Of a stretch of DNA of 64,000 bases, positions 1 to 8,193 are shown piece after piece (within the stretch, counting starts at the first letter, position 1; each line of letters opens with the position of its first letter). The notes beneath the pieces were generated by a model, which searched no databases, was not told where the DNA came from, and worked only from the letters and a program-made list of their open reading frames with translations. Source of the DNA: Thermoproteota archaeon (GTDB lineage Archaea > Korarchaeota > Korarchaeia > Korarchaeales > Korarchaeaceae); assembly GCA_027491785.1 (NCBI GenBank), contig JAOZGJ010000101.1, positions 62,001-126,000 of the forward strand, given 5' to 3'. Position numbers and translations under genes: made by a program.

Positions 1-764
1 GCAGCTAGATAGGCTGCTGCAAAGACATCCCCTGCACCTGTAGTGTCAACTACATTAACTGGTATTGCTCTCACGAAGCATTTCTCACCATCTATCCAAG
101 CTAGTGATCCTCTAGCTCCCATCTTAATGAAAACCTCTTTGGGTCCCTCTCGAGCTATCATATGGGCCGCTCTCTCTGGATTTTCTTCCCCAGATAACAT
201 TTTAGCCTCCTTTAAATTTAGGAATAATCTCTCAACTCCATTCAAAAGTTTCCAAACATCTTCCCTATTGTTCATTATTATCCTAGATCCTGGATCCCAG
301 GACACACCTTCTTTTTCTTTTATTACGGTCTCAGCTATAGGTATCCTTACACTAGCCATATGCACTATATCAGCTGCTTTCAGTAAGTCCCTCCTGTTTA
401 TTATGTCACTAGGAAGCAGTTCCTCGTTGGCTCCGGGGCTCTCTATCATCCTTCTATTCTCGCCTAAAACATTTAATATGACTACTAATCCAGATCTTCG
501 TCCTTCTGCTATCTTTATATGGCTAATGTCTACTCCTCTAGCCTCTAAGGTGTGCAAATAAATTTTTCCTAATGGATCATCCCCCACCGAGGATATTATT
601 GATACATCCATTCCGAGTCCTGCTAATGCCATTGCGAAATTAGAAGCCGAGCCTCCAGCACTAATTGTAGCAGCTAGCGCTTCCGATGCTTCATCTTGAT
701 CTGGTATTCTATCTACAAAGACCGTTATATCTATGTTGGCATTTCCTATGGCTATGAACTTCAT
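1..764 (-). CDS. PfkB/ribokinase-family carbohydrate kinase, 3' end cut by window edge
   Basis: Reading the reverse strand from the ATG at 764 gives an uninterrupted protein beginning MKFIAIGNANIDITVFVDR, the N-terminal strand of ribokinase-fold sugar kinases. The glycine-rich SAGGSASNFAMALAGLG segment follows, and near the window edge the PfkB signature 2, DTTGAGDVFAA, carries the catalytic Asp and anion hole. The C-terminus lies outside the window. Its ATG overlaps the tmk stop as ATGA, so the two are probably co-transcribed. Family assignment is firm; the substrate (ribose, fructose, nucleoside or other) cannot be told from sequence alone. Confidence 0.9.
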   Translation of the reverse strand, partial: MKFIAIGNANIDITVFVDRIPDQDEASEALAATISAGGSASNFAMALAGLGMDVSIISSVGDDPLGKIYLHTLEARGVDISHIKIAEGRRSGLVVILNVLGENRRMIESPGANEELLPSDIINRRDLLKAADIVHMASVRIPIAETVIKEKEGVSWDPGSRIIMNNREDVWKLLNGVERLFLNLKEAKMLSGEENPERAAHMIAREGPKEVFIKMGARGSLAWIDGEKCFVRAIPVNVVDTTGAGDVFAAAYLA

Positions 765-1354
765 TTTATCCCCCTTAACACCGAGAGAGTTATGTCAAGG
801 ATCTCTCTAAAGACTTCCTCTTCGCGGCCGCTAGTATTCACCAAGTATGTTTTATTTTTCCAAGGATTCGAGTTTATTAATTTTAGATAGATATCCCTTA
901 CTCTTCTAAGTTTATCGATAAGATGGTATCTCTCCCCGCTTTTCACTCTTTTTATCGCATCTTCGGGCTCTAGGTCAAGGTATATAACGATATCTGGCAT
1001 TCTTGCCCATCTATTTATGAAATAAACCCATTCTATAGGAAGTTCCGACCCCTGATAGGCAAGGGAAGAGAGGATGTATCTATCTGAGATAACTATCTTC
1101 CCTTCTTTGAGTAGAGGACTTATCCTCTCGTTATGATAGATTCTATCTGCTGCAAAAAGCAAAGCCAGTATTTTAGTATCGAACTCTAGTTCTCCTCTCA
1201 AAGCCTTCCTGATTATAGTCCCTATAGGACCCTTTGTTGGCTCCGAAGTCCATTCAGATTTGTACCCTAGATCTCTGAGCTTAAAATAAAGCCTTTTACT
1301 ATGGGTCGTTTTACCTGAACCATCTATTCCCTCGAAGGCGATTAGCATCAACAT
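761..1354 (-). CDS. tmk: Thymidylate kinase (dTMP kinase)
   Basis: A 197-residue protein of normal length for dTMP kinase, which phosphorylates dTMP to dTDP. The P-loop FEGIDGSGKTT lies at residues 7-17, the DRY motif at 91-93 within DRYILSSLAYQG, and the arginine-containing lid around RVKSGERYH at 136-144. Codon 3 is also ATG and may be the real start, since family members usually begin MxIxFEG. The gene precedes the PfkB kinase with a 4-nt overlap. It is divergent from prs (45 nt apart), so a nucleotide-metabolism cluster is likely. Confidence 0.95.
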   Translation of the reverse strand: MLMLIAFEGIDGSGKTTHSKRLYFKLRDLGYKSEWTSEPTKGPIGTIIRKALRGELEFDTKILALLFAADRIYHNERISPLLKEGKIVISDRYILSSLAYQGSELPIEWVYFINRWARMPDIVIYLDLEPEDAIKRVKSGERYHLIDKLRRVRDIYLKLINSNPWKNKTYLVNTSGREEEVFREILDITLSVLRGIK

Positions 1355-1399
1355 GGAGCATCCGACTACCTTTTTAATCTCATAGTCGAATCTTAACTT

Positions 1400-2290
1400 A
1401 TGCTATTGGTGGGACCTGAAGATAATTTCAATAGGATTTTATCTGAGAGGATAGGAGCTAGCCTTATCCCGATGGAGAGGAGAGTATTCCCTGACGGTGA
1501 AGTCTGCCCTAGGGTCATGAATGAAGTTAGGGGAAGTGATGTGATCCTCTCATTAAGAATGAAGGCCGGAAGATGTAAACCAAATGAATATCTTTTGGAG
1601 GTATTGTTTACCATTAGAAACTTAAGGGAGCATATGAATTCAGGTGAGGTAACCTTAGTAATGCCTTATTTTCCCTACGCGCGGCAGGATGCTATATTTA
1701 GGTTAGGAGAGCCTCTTAGCTCTAAGTATGTTGCAGAGCTGCTTGAGAGCTCAGGAGTTAATAGAATAATAAGCATTACAGTTCATCTGCATAGGATAGG
1801 TAATTTCTCTAACTTATTTGATAGAACAGAAGCTATAAATCTAAGCGGATTCGAGTCCTTAGCAGAGGAGTTAAGGCTATTAGACCTGAGGAATCCCTTC
1901 ATCCTAGGACCAGATACCGAAAGCATAAATTGGGCTAGAGAATTGGCTGAATTTTACGGAGCTGAGGAGTATGATGCATTTACTAAGGAGAGAGATATCC
2001 ATACCGGAGAAATAAAAACGACAGTTAAGAAGATAGATCTCAGTGGAAGAGATGTGGTTGTGGTAGATGATATGGTCTCTACGGGAGGTACTATGGCAAA
2101 TGCCGTCAAGGCTGCTAAGGAGATGGGTGCCAGACTCGTGGTATCAGCCTTTGTACATCCCGTTCTAGCTCCTGGAGCCATAGATAAGATTCTTGGAGCT
2201 GGAGCCGATATTATCTTATCTAGTGATACAATAGAGTGGATAGGATCTAGATCCTCCGTTGTCCCAATAATAGCGAGGGCATTAGGGTGA
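1400..2290 (+). CDS. prs: Ribose-phosphate pyrophosphokinase (PRPP synthetase)
   Basis: Makes PRPP from ribose 5-phosphate and ATP for nucleotide and histidine synthesis. The 296-residue protein shows FPDGE near residues 30-34, the YARQD motif at 93-97, a conserved HLHR at 129-132 and the PRPP-binding loop VVVVDDMVSTGG at 219-230. The length matches the short archaeal class. The ATG sits within about 20 nt of a likely TSS, so the transcript could be leaderless. Divergent from tmk and followed 4 nt later by a membrane protein gene. Confidence 0.96.
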   Translation: MLLVGPEDNFNRILSERIGASLIPMERRVFPDGEVCPRVMNEVRGSDVILSLRMKAGRCKPNEYLLEVLFTIRNLREHMNSGEVTLVMPYFPYARQDAIFRLGEPLSSKYVAELLESSGVNRIISITVHLHRIGNFSNLFDRTEAINLSGFESLAEELRLLDLRNPFILGPDTESINWARELAEFYGAEEYDAFTKERDIHTGEIKTTVKKIDLSGRDVVVVDDMVSTGGTMANAVKAAKEMGARLVVSAFVHPVLAPGAIDKILGAGADIILSSDTIEWIGSRSSVVPIIARALG

Positions 2291-2294
2291 TTCT

Positions 2295-2705
2295 TTGTCT
2301 CCTATGAGACCTAGTATGGTGGCATCCTCCCTAGCAACACTAGCTCTATCCATCATACTCGGATATGGCTCCTTCATCCTCTGGGCAAGGGAGCCCTTAT
2401 ATTCTTCAATTAGCCTTTTATCTTCGTTAATCCTCTTGCTTTTAGCTATAGGTGTATTGAGAGGAAATTTTTATGCAATGAATGTGCTTTCTGTATTCTA
2501 TATGATTTTAGCAGTAATAGGAATAATGATCTCACCTCAGTTACCTTCGGAGGGTATTCTAACATTCGTTTTCTCATTCACACTCGGATTTTATATATGG
2601 AAGTACAGACATAAGCCATACAAGGAGAAAGCTGGTGGGACATTAGAGGATTTAGGAGATCGATCTGAGAGTGCGCTACCAAAAGATGATTCTTTAGAGC
2701 CATAA
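2295..2705 (+). CDS. Small membrane protein of unknown function
   Basis: A 136-residue protein with about four hydrophobic segments in residues 10-105 and a charged tail rich in Glu, Asp, Lys and Arg. No family was recognised. The TTG at 2295 lies 3 nt after a GGTGAT element at 2286-2291 that overlaps the prs stop; the ATG at 2304 is the alternative start. Probably co-transcribed with prs. Confidence 0.6.
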   Translation: MSPMRPSMVASSLATLALSIILGYGSFILWAREPLYSSISLLSSLILLLLAIGVLRGNFYAMNVLSVFYMILAVIGIMISPQLPSEGILTFVFSFTLGFYIWKYRHKPYKEKAGGTLEDLGDRSESALPKDDSLEP

Positions 2706-2717
2706 CATTAAAGGGAA

Positions 2718-2727
2718 GTTATATAAA
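2718..2727 (+). promoter_or_regulatory. Putative TATA box upstream of radA
   Basis: TTATATAAAG lies about 70 nt before the proposed radA start, preceded by a purine-rich BRE-like stretch. A second AT-rich element (TTATATAC) lies around 2751. Assignment rests on resemblance to archaeal TATA boxes only. Confidence 0.45.
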
Positions 2728-2793
2728 GGTCTATTGTGGATATGCGATGAGTTATATACCCTAGCTTCCCGATCATAAGGGAAGGTGATTTAG

Positions 2794-3822
2794 ATTCCGA
2801 GGAAGAAGATTGTTAAAGGAGGATCTGAGGAGGAAGATAAGGAGGAAGCTAGTGAAGATTACTATGAGGAGGTAGGACCTGCTGAGGAAGTGGATCTAAC
2901 AGAATTAGAAGGAGTAGGACCTGCTACTGCTAAGAGATTGTTAGAGGCAGGATTTACTACACTAGAGTCGATAGCGATGTCTACACCATCGGAATTGGCC
3001 GTTTATGCAGGTATTGGAGAGAATATAGCCCAGAAGATAATACAGGCTGCTAGAAGCAAGCTTAATATCGATGTTATGTCAGCCTATGATTATTATCAGC
3101 AGAGGAAAGTGGTTCAGCGGATTACTACTGGTTCCAAAGGGCTAGACGAGCTACTTGGAGGCGGCATAGAGACTCAGTCCATTACTGAGATCTATGGACC
3201 CTATGGCTCAGGAAAGACGCAATTTGCTCATCAAATGTCAGTTACCGTACAGCTGCCAGAGGAAAAGGGTGGTTTGGGTAGAGCTGCACTTTTTATAGAT
3301 ACAGAAGGAACGTTCAGACCAGAGAGAATAATTCAGATATCTGAGAGGTTTGGATTAGATCCTGAGAGAACTTTAAAGAACATATTGTATGCAAGGGCTT
3401 TTACCAGCGACCATCAGATGATAGTAACTGAAAGGGCTGAACCTTATATTAAGGAGAAAAATATAGGACTGATAATAGTTGATTCCCTCATAAGCCACTT
3501 CAGGGGGGAGTATGTAGGGAGGGAAACTTTAGCTGAAAGACAACAGAAACTTAATAAGTACCTTCACAAGCTCCTTAAACTAGCTTTAGGTTATAATTTA
3601 GCTGTGATAGTGACAAATCAGGTTGTAGCAGATCCTACTGCGTTCTTCGGGGATCCAAACAGACCAGCGGGAGGACATGTCCTCGGTCATGGAGTAACTG
3701 CCAGGTTATACATAAAGAGAGGGAAAAAAGATAGGAGAGTTGTTAAGCTCGTTAAGAGCCCATATCTCCCAGAGGGAACCGTTGAGATAATGATAACGGA
3801 GGGAGGCATAGAGGATGTTTAA
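2794..3822 (+). CDS. radA: DNA repair and recombination protein RadA
   Basis: Archaeal RecA/Rad51 recombinase that forms ATP-dependent filaments on single-stranded DNA. From the GTG at 2890 it has a helix-hairpin-helix domain (LEGVGPATAKRL), Walker A GPYGSGKT, a Walker B-like LIIVDSL and the Rad51 NQV motif. The frame stays open 32 codons further upstream to a TAG at 2791, encoding PRKKIVKGG and an acidic stretch typical of RadA N-termini. GGTGAT (2784-2789) lies 4 nt before an ATT codon at 2794, which I propose as the start. If ATT is not used, GTG 2890 is the fallback. The 3' end overlaps the convergent acyltransferase gene by 4 nt. Confidence 0.95.
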   Translation: MPRKKIVKGGSEEEDKEEASEDYYEEVGPAEEVDLTELEGVGPATAKRLLEAGFTTLESIAMSTPSELAVYAGIGENIAQKIIQAARSKLNIDVMSAYDYYQQRKVVQRITTGSKGLDELLGGGIETQSITEIYGPYGSGKTQFAHQMSVTVQLPEEKGGLGRAALFIDTEGTFRPERIIQISERFGLDPERTLKNILYARAFTSDHQMIVTERAEPYIKEKNIGLIIVDSLISHFRGEYVGRETLAERQQKLNKYLHKLLKLALGYNLAVIVTNQVVADPTAFFGDPNRPAGGHVLGHGVTARLYIKRGKKDRRVVKLVKSPYLPEGTVEIMITEGGIEDV

Positions 3823-4523
3823 ATTCCGCTTTCATAGGCCCTCTTCTTTCTCTCATATTCAACACGGTTCATGACAATACGTGCTGGAACTCCGAGAACA
3901 ACCTTTCCTGGAGGGACATCCTTAGTTACTACCGCACCTGATGCAACAACGGCCTTTTCTCCTATCTTAACACCTGATATGAGTACTGAGTTAGCTCCTA
4001 TAACAGCATCGTCTTCTATCGTTACGCCTAGGAGCCTTTTACTAGCTGGATATTTATCGTTAGTTATTACCACGAAGGGTGCTAGGAATACCCTATTTCC
4101 TATAATGCTTTCTGGAGGGATATAAGATCCGCTTTGGATACTGACATTTTCTCCTATCTTAACACGTCCATCTATAATAGAATGCGTTCCTACTACTGTG
4201 TAATCTCCTATCTCGGTGTCTTCCCTTATTAAAACGGCATGGCCTGTTTGTACTCCTCTCCCTATCTTTGCTCTCTCATAAATAATGGAATGGCTTCTGA
4301 TAAAAGTACTCTCCCCTATTATGGCTCCTTCGCTAATTTCATCGTATGTCTGAGAGTTCCTCCCCCTAATCCCCTTTATCTTACTGAAGGAGGGATATCC
4401 TACTACGGAATACATTCCTAAGGTAGATCCTCTGCCAATACATGTAGGTCCTAAAACTGTAACATCTCCCTCTATGGAAACTCCCGAGAGTACTGCTTTT
4501 TTAGAGAGATACATGATGGGCAC
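3819..4523 (-). CDS. Left-handed beta-helix acyl/acetyltransferase
   Basis: A 234-residue protein built of hexapeptide repeats such as IGENVSIQSG, VIGANSVLISGVKIG and PPGKVVLGVPA. The NDKYPAS segment and the C-terminal GVPARIV are typical of WbbJ/WlbB-like sugar N- or O-acetyltransferases that use acetyl-CoA. Acceptor unknown; nucleotide-sugar modification is likely by family. Start is GTG 4523 or ATG 4514. Divergent from the ThiS-like gene by 9 nt. Confidence 0.85.
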   Translation of the reverse strand: MPIMYLSKKAVLSGVSIEGDVTVLGPTCIGRGSTLGMYSVVGYPSFSKIKGIRGRNSQTYDEISEGAIIGESTFIRSHSIIYERAKIGRGVQTGHAVLIREDTEIGDYTVVGTHSIIDGRVKIGENVSIQSGSYIPPESIIGNRVFLAPFVVITNDKYPASKRLLGVTIEDDAVIGANSVLISGVKIGEKAVVASGAVVTKDVPPGKVVLGVPARIVMNRVEYERKKRAYESGI

Positions 4524-4532
4524 CTAGGGGAT

Positions 4533-4778
4533 ATGATGGATACAATTAAAGTCTTCTTGGCTGGTAAAGAGAGAAAGCTACCATGGAATACGATGGTCAG
4601 GGACCTTTATCAAAGGTTGGGTTTAAGCAAGTGGAGCACTCTAATACTCGTAAATGGTAGGCCTAAAGCAGATGACTGTTATTTAGAGGATGGAGATGTG
4701 ATTACTTGGCTCAGGATAACCTATCATGAGAGCCCGGTGAAATCAGATGAGGATCTGCGACCTGTGTGGAGCCAATGA
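4533..4778 (+). CDS. ThiS/MoaD-like ubiquitin-fold protein lacking a C-terminal Gly-Gly
   Basis: Residues 1-67 fit the beta-grasp of ThiS/MoaD/TtuB sulfur carriers: IKVFLAGKERKL, then TLILVNGRPKADDCYLEDGDVITWLRI. Sulfur carriers normally end in Gly-Gly, which becomes a thiocarboxylate. Here the fold is followed by a polar tail ending PVWSQ and no GG. The last 32 nt overlap the tRNA thiolase gene, arguing for translational coupling and a shared pathway. Either the protein no longer carries sulfur, or the tail arose by loss of the original stop. AGGGGAT precedes the tandem ATG ATG start. Confidence 0.75.
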   Translation: MMDTIKVFLAGKERKLPWNTMVRDLYQRLGLSKWSTLILVNGRPKADDCYLEDGDVITWLRITYHESPVKSDEDLRPVWSQ

Positions 4779-5727
4779 AGCGGTATACACAGATTATACC
4801 AAAGGGATCTCACTGTGCGCCGACTGTCTAATGTCTTCCGTGAAGAGAAGGGCCTGGAAGGTCTTAGAGGAGGAATTAATCGAAGGGGATAGGATAGTTG
4901 TAGCTCATTCTGGAGGGAAGGACAGTTCTCTTGCTCTAATTTTAACAAAAGAGTTTTCAGATGCAAATCCGGATATGAATCTTACCATTACCTCTGTTAC
5001 TATAGATGAGGGTACTTTCTACAGAAAATCCTCGATAGATCTAGCCGAAAAGTTATGCAGAGAATTGGGAATTAAGCACCTAACTTTTACCATGGAAGAG
5101 ATACATGGATTATCCATAGGAGAATTAGAGGATAAGCTTCCGAGAGATTCTAAAAGAAGTGCCTGTACTTATTGTGGTGTCTTCAGGAGGCAAGCGATAA
5201 ATGCTGTGGCTAGGGAGATGGGTGCTACCGTAGTGGTCACCGGTCATAACTTGGATGATATAGTCCAAACGGCTTTGATGAACTTAGCGCGGGGAGATAT
5301 TAAAGCATTAGTCAAGACGCTGAGACACGAGAGAAGAATTGAAGATGGATTAGTACCTAGGGTTAGGCCATTGAAGTATGTCTATGAGAAGGAGGTAGCT
5401 GCATTAGTGGCTGCTAAGCGGATAACTGCTCATCTAGGTAAATGTCCACTTACCCAGGGGATGAGAATAGGAATAAGGAGAGAGATAGACGAATTAGAAG
5501 ATCTCGAGGCAGGGGCCAAGATTAGGGCTTTGAGATCTTTCATGTTAATATCTAACGAGATAGCACCTGATGTGAAGTTAAAAAGATGTAAAGTTTGCGG
5601 AGAACCAACGACCAGTGATATATGCAAAGCTTGTCAGTTCAAGGCTGAGTTATCTAAGGTCGTAGGGAGAGACTTATTGAAACCGCTTAATTTGGATTCA
5701 GTAAGGGAAAAATTGATTAGAGGATGA
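4747..5727 (+). CDS. tRNA 2-thiolation enzyme of the TtuA/Ncs6 family
   Basis: A PP-loop ATPase that adenylates a tRNA uridine for sulfur transfer. The N-terminal zinc finger uses Cys4, Cys7, Cys24 and Cys27, the PP-loop SGGKDS is at 54-59, and central cysteines in CTYCGVFRR and GKCPLTQG match the TtuA Fe-S cluster ligands. A second zinc site (CKVCG with CKAC) closes the protein. 326 residues is normal. The overlapping ThiS-like gene is a plausible partner. Position modified (U34 or U54) is not decidable here. It overlaps the convergent apgM by 11 nt. Confidence 0.93.
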   Translation: MRICDLCGANEAVYTDYTKGISLCADCLMSSVKRRAWKVLEEELIEGDRIVVAHSGGKDSSLALILTKEFSDANPDMNLTITSVTIDEGTFYRKSSIDLAEKLCRELGIKHLTFTMEEIHGLSIGELEDKLPRDSKRSACTYCGVFRRQAINAVAREMGATVVVTGHNLDDIVQTALMNLARGDIKALVKTLRHERRIEDGLVPRVRPLKYVYEKEVAALVAAKRITAHLGKCPLTQGMRIGIRREIDELEDLEAGAKIRALRSFMLISNEIAPDVKLKRCKVCGEPTTSDICKACQFKAELSKVVGRDLLKPLNLDSVREKLIRG

Positions 5728-7021
5728 AGGGTGTCAACTGATTTACCCTCGGTATATAACGAATTTTTCTGGAAACAGGTCTTAACCCATACTCTAAGGC
5801 TCTATCAGAGTAGTTAAGGATCAAGTTCATTAGATCACTTCCGGTGAACCATCCCGCCCCCCCAGTATATGCATCTAGCTCTTGAAAGTTAGTTGAATCA
5901 TCCTTTGGAAGCCCTTTACCAAAGAACAATATTGGCACAGGATCCCCCGAATGCTTTCCTATCGTACAGGGAGTAGCGTGATCTCCTGTTACGACTACTA
6001 ATAGATCCTCTGGTGGGTCTGTTAAGGGCTCTAGTGCGATATCTACCTCTTCGAGCACCCTAACCTTCAGCAATGGGTCTTTCTTATGAGAAGCCACATC
6101 TGTACCCTTAACATGCACGTATATGAAGTCATATGCATTAAGAAGATCTAATGCCTTCCCAATCTTAGATGAGAAATTCGAATCTGGTAGGCCAGTAGCA
6201 CCCTCCGGTTGAAATACATCAAAGCCCAAGGCTTTAGCAATACCCTTGTACATGGGGCCAGCAGCCACGGCAGCCGGTTTGAATCCCCATCTAGATGAAA
6301 AAGGTTCGAGTTTAGGCGGACTTGCCGCTCCTCTTGGGAGTATGAAATTGGCTGGAAGTTTGCCTTCTCTAGATCTCCTCTTATTTACCTCATGATCCTT
6401 TAGAGATAGGTAGGCCCTAACTAGAAACTCTTTCAGGGCTTCTGCTGTTTTCTTAGCATCATCGTTTATAGGTATCGGCTCAAGTACGGGATAACCAACC
6501 TCATGGGGATCGACATCTGTCACCTCGCTAGATAGGTGAGGTCCTTCGAGTATCAGAAAACCCCTATGTTCTAGGGTATGCTTGAATGTAGCCTTAACAT
6601 CTCCATTTAAGAGGTCCATTTCAGATATTTCATGGGCTAATTCCTCAGCATCCTCACCTGATATCCTGCCAGCTCTCCTATCTCTAACTATAAATTTGCC
6701 ATCTTTTTCCTCTACTGTAGCAAAGTTAGCCCTGAAGGCTATCCCTCTCTCAAGAGAAATGTTCTCCCCCATTGCTTCGAATATACCCCTTCCGGGATAC
6801 TCAGAGGTTATATCGTATCCGAAGAGGGAAAGATGACCTGTATCGCTACCTGGGGGGATACCAGGAGAGATCGGGTATTGCATCCCTAGGATGCCCTTAG
6901 CGGCCATGAGATCCATATTAGGTATTTCTGCGCTTTGAAGAGGGGTAAGCCACTTAAGATTAGGATTTGGTCTATCTCCAAGGCCATCCAGAATTATGAA
7001 TATTACCTTTCTCATACCCAT
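5717..7021 (-). CDS. apgM: 2,3-bisphosphoglycerate-independent phosphoglycerate mutase, archaeal type
   Basis: Glycolysis/gluconeogenesis enzyme interconverting 3- and 2-phosphoglycerate, alkaline-phosphatase superfamily. The N-terminal metal site IILDGLGDRP, the phospho-serine region GIPPGSDTGHLSLFG, and the C-terminal VVTGDHATPCTIGKHSGDPVP are all present. The 434-residue length is slightly above the usual 400-415. Divergent from the PAC2 gene at 7077. Confidence 0.96.
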   Translation of the reverse strand: MGMRKVIFIILDGLGDRPNPNLKWLTPLQSAEIPNMDLMAAKGILGMQYPISPGIPPGSDTGHLSLFGYDITSEYPGRGIFEAMGENISLERGIAFRANFATVEEKDGKFIVRDRRAGRISGEDAEELAHEISEMDLLNGDVKATFKHTLEHRGFLILEGPHLSSEVTDVDPHEVGYPVLEPIPINDDAKKTAEALKEFLVRAYLSLKDHEVNKRRSREGKLPANFILPRGAASPPKLEPFSSRWGFKPAAVAAGPMYKGIAKALGFDVFQPEGATGLPDSNFSSKIGKALDLLNAYDFIYVHVKGTDVASHKKDPLLKVRVLEEVDIALEPLTDPPEDLLVVVTGDHATPCTIGKHSGDPVPILFFGKGLPKDDSTNFQELDAYTGGAGWFTGSDLMNLILNYSDRALEYGLRPVSRKIRYIPRVNQLTPFIL

Positions 7022-7076
7022 CTTAGACTGTGTTTATTTAATACGTCCTTCTATTCAGATAGGTAAGGTAAGGAGA

Positions 7077-7844
7077 ATGGGTTGGATGAAGGTCAGGAGG
7101 ATATCTGAACCTCTAAAGGCAGACATAGCAGTAATGGGATTTCCAGGAATGGCTAATATTGGGGAGCAGGTTATAACGTATCTTGTGAAGGAGAAGAGTC
7201 CAACTCCTATTACCAAGATATACTCCGAATACTTGATGTTCCCTAATAATATGGTAGGGATATCCATACTAGAAGGAGGAAAGTTCATACTCCCATCTAT
7301 ATCGATATTTCATATGAGTAGCCCTCAGATGGCTCTAGTGACCAGTGATGTACAGCCAGTTCCTTGGGGAGGGATGGAGGTATCTAGCGAAATCTTGAAG
7401 GTACTTCTGAGTATGGGAGTGAAGAGCATCGTAGTAATTACTGGATTCGTGGATGAAAGCTCTGTGGGAAAGGTATTTGCCTTCGGGAACGATAATCTCC
7501 TCTTAAATAGATTCCTCGAGGCGGGAGCTACTAGAGAAAATCCTATAAAATCTGTAATAGGGCTAGCCGGCTCTGTTCTAGGTTTAGCTAGGATAAGAGG
7601 GATAAATAGTGTGGTATTAAGTGGAGTAGCCCCTGACTATTCTCCAGATCCGAGGGCAGCAAAGCGTGTACTTGAGATACTCGATAAAACTTTCTCGATA
7701 GGTCTTGATTATGAAGTTATAGACAAGCAGATAGAGGAGATAGAAAGAGTAAAAAGTGAGCTAATGAAAGAAATTGAAAAGAAGATCAGAGAGGAGCTAG
7801 GTGCCCAAGGTGGAACGGATGAATCCGCAGAGTACGTCGGGTAG
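7077..7844 (+). CDS. PAC2-family protein (proteasome assembly chaperone-like), first copy
   Basis: The PAC2 fold is recognised from ADIAVMGFPGMANIGEQV, VTSDVQPV and the glycine-rich VIGLAGSVLGLARIRGI. Relatives are archaeal homologues of eukaryotic proteasome assembly chaperone 2. The C-terminal 40 residues form a charged coiled coil (EEIERVKSELMKEIEKK). ATG 7077 follows GGTAAGGAGA; an upstream in-frame extension from 6996 is probably not translated. Overlaps the PadR gene by 44 nt. A paralogue lies at 10870. Confidence 0.85.
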   Translation: MGWMKVRRISEPLKADIAVMGFPGMANIGEQVITYLVKEKSPTPITKIYSEYLMFPNNMVGISILEGGKFILPSISIFHMSSPQMALVTSDVQPVPWGGMEVSSEILKVLLSMGVKSIVVITGFVDESSVGKVFAFGNDNLLLNRFLEAGATRENPIKSVIGLAGSVLGLARIRGINSVVLSGVAPDYSPDPRAAKRVLEILDKTFSIGLDYEVIDKQIEEIERVKSELMKEIEKKIREELGAQGGTDESAEYVG

Positions 7845-8193
7845 GTTTCCAGCTCCCCTTCGCAGGCTTAAAGATAAATTAACCAAGGAGAATCTATGGC
7901 TCTATGTCCTATCCATTTTAAGGGAGAGGCCCGCTTATCCCTACGAGATATCTGATTTAATAGAGGAGAGGTTTGGCTGGAGACCTGCTAGGGTAACTGC
8001 ATATATAGTAATGAGATCCCTTAAATCCAAAGGTTACGTGAAGATGTCAAGGAGAAAAGGTAAGGAAACTGGTAAAATGCGGGATTACTACGAGATTACA
8101 GATTCTGGAAGGAGATTGTTGGACGAAGGACTGAAGTTCATAGAGGGTACACTGACATCTTTAAAGGAATGCCCCCATGAGGAAGGCAGATAA
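7801..8193 (+). CDS. PadR-family winged-helix transcriptional regulator
   Basis: A 130-residue protein with the PadR helix-turn-helix: LYVLSILRERPAYPYEISDLI, recognition helix region ARVTAYIVMRSLKSKGYV and the wing DYYEITDSGRRLL. Ligand and operator unknown. GTG 7801 lies inside the PAC2 gene; ATG 7819 is an alternative. Followed directly, with no gap, by the DUF354 gene. Confidence 0.85.
   Translation: MPKVERMNPQSTSGRFPAPLRRLKDKLTKENLWLYVLSILRERPAYPYEISDLIEERFGWRPARVTAYIVMRSLKSKGYVKMSRRKGKETGKMRDYYEITDSGRRLLDEGLKFIEGTLTSLKECPHEEGR

Noticed and set aside
43..561. Long plus-strand open frame (172 codons) in the first 600 bases
   Set aside because: It is the antisense shadow of the PfkB kinase, whose reverse-strand translation shows complete family motifs.
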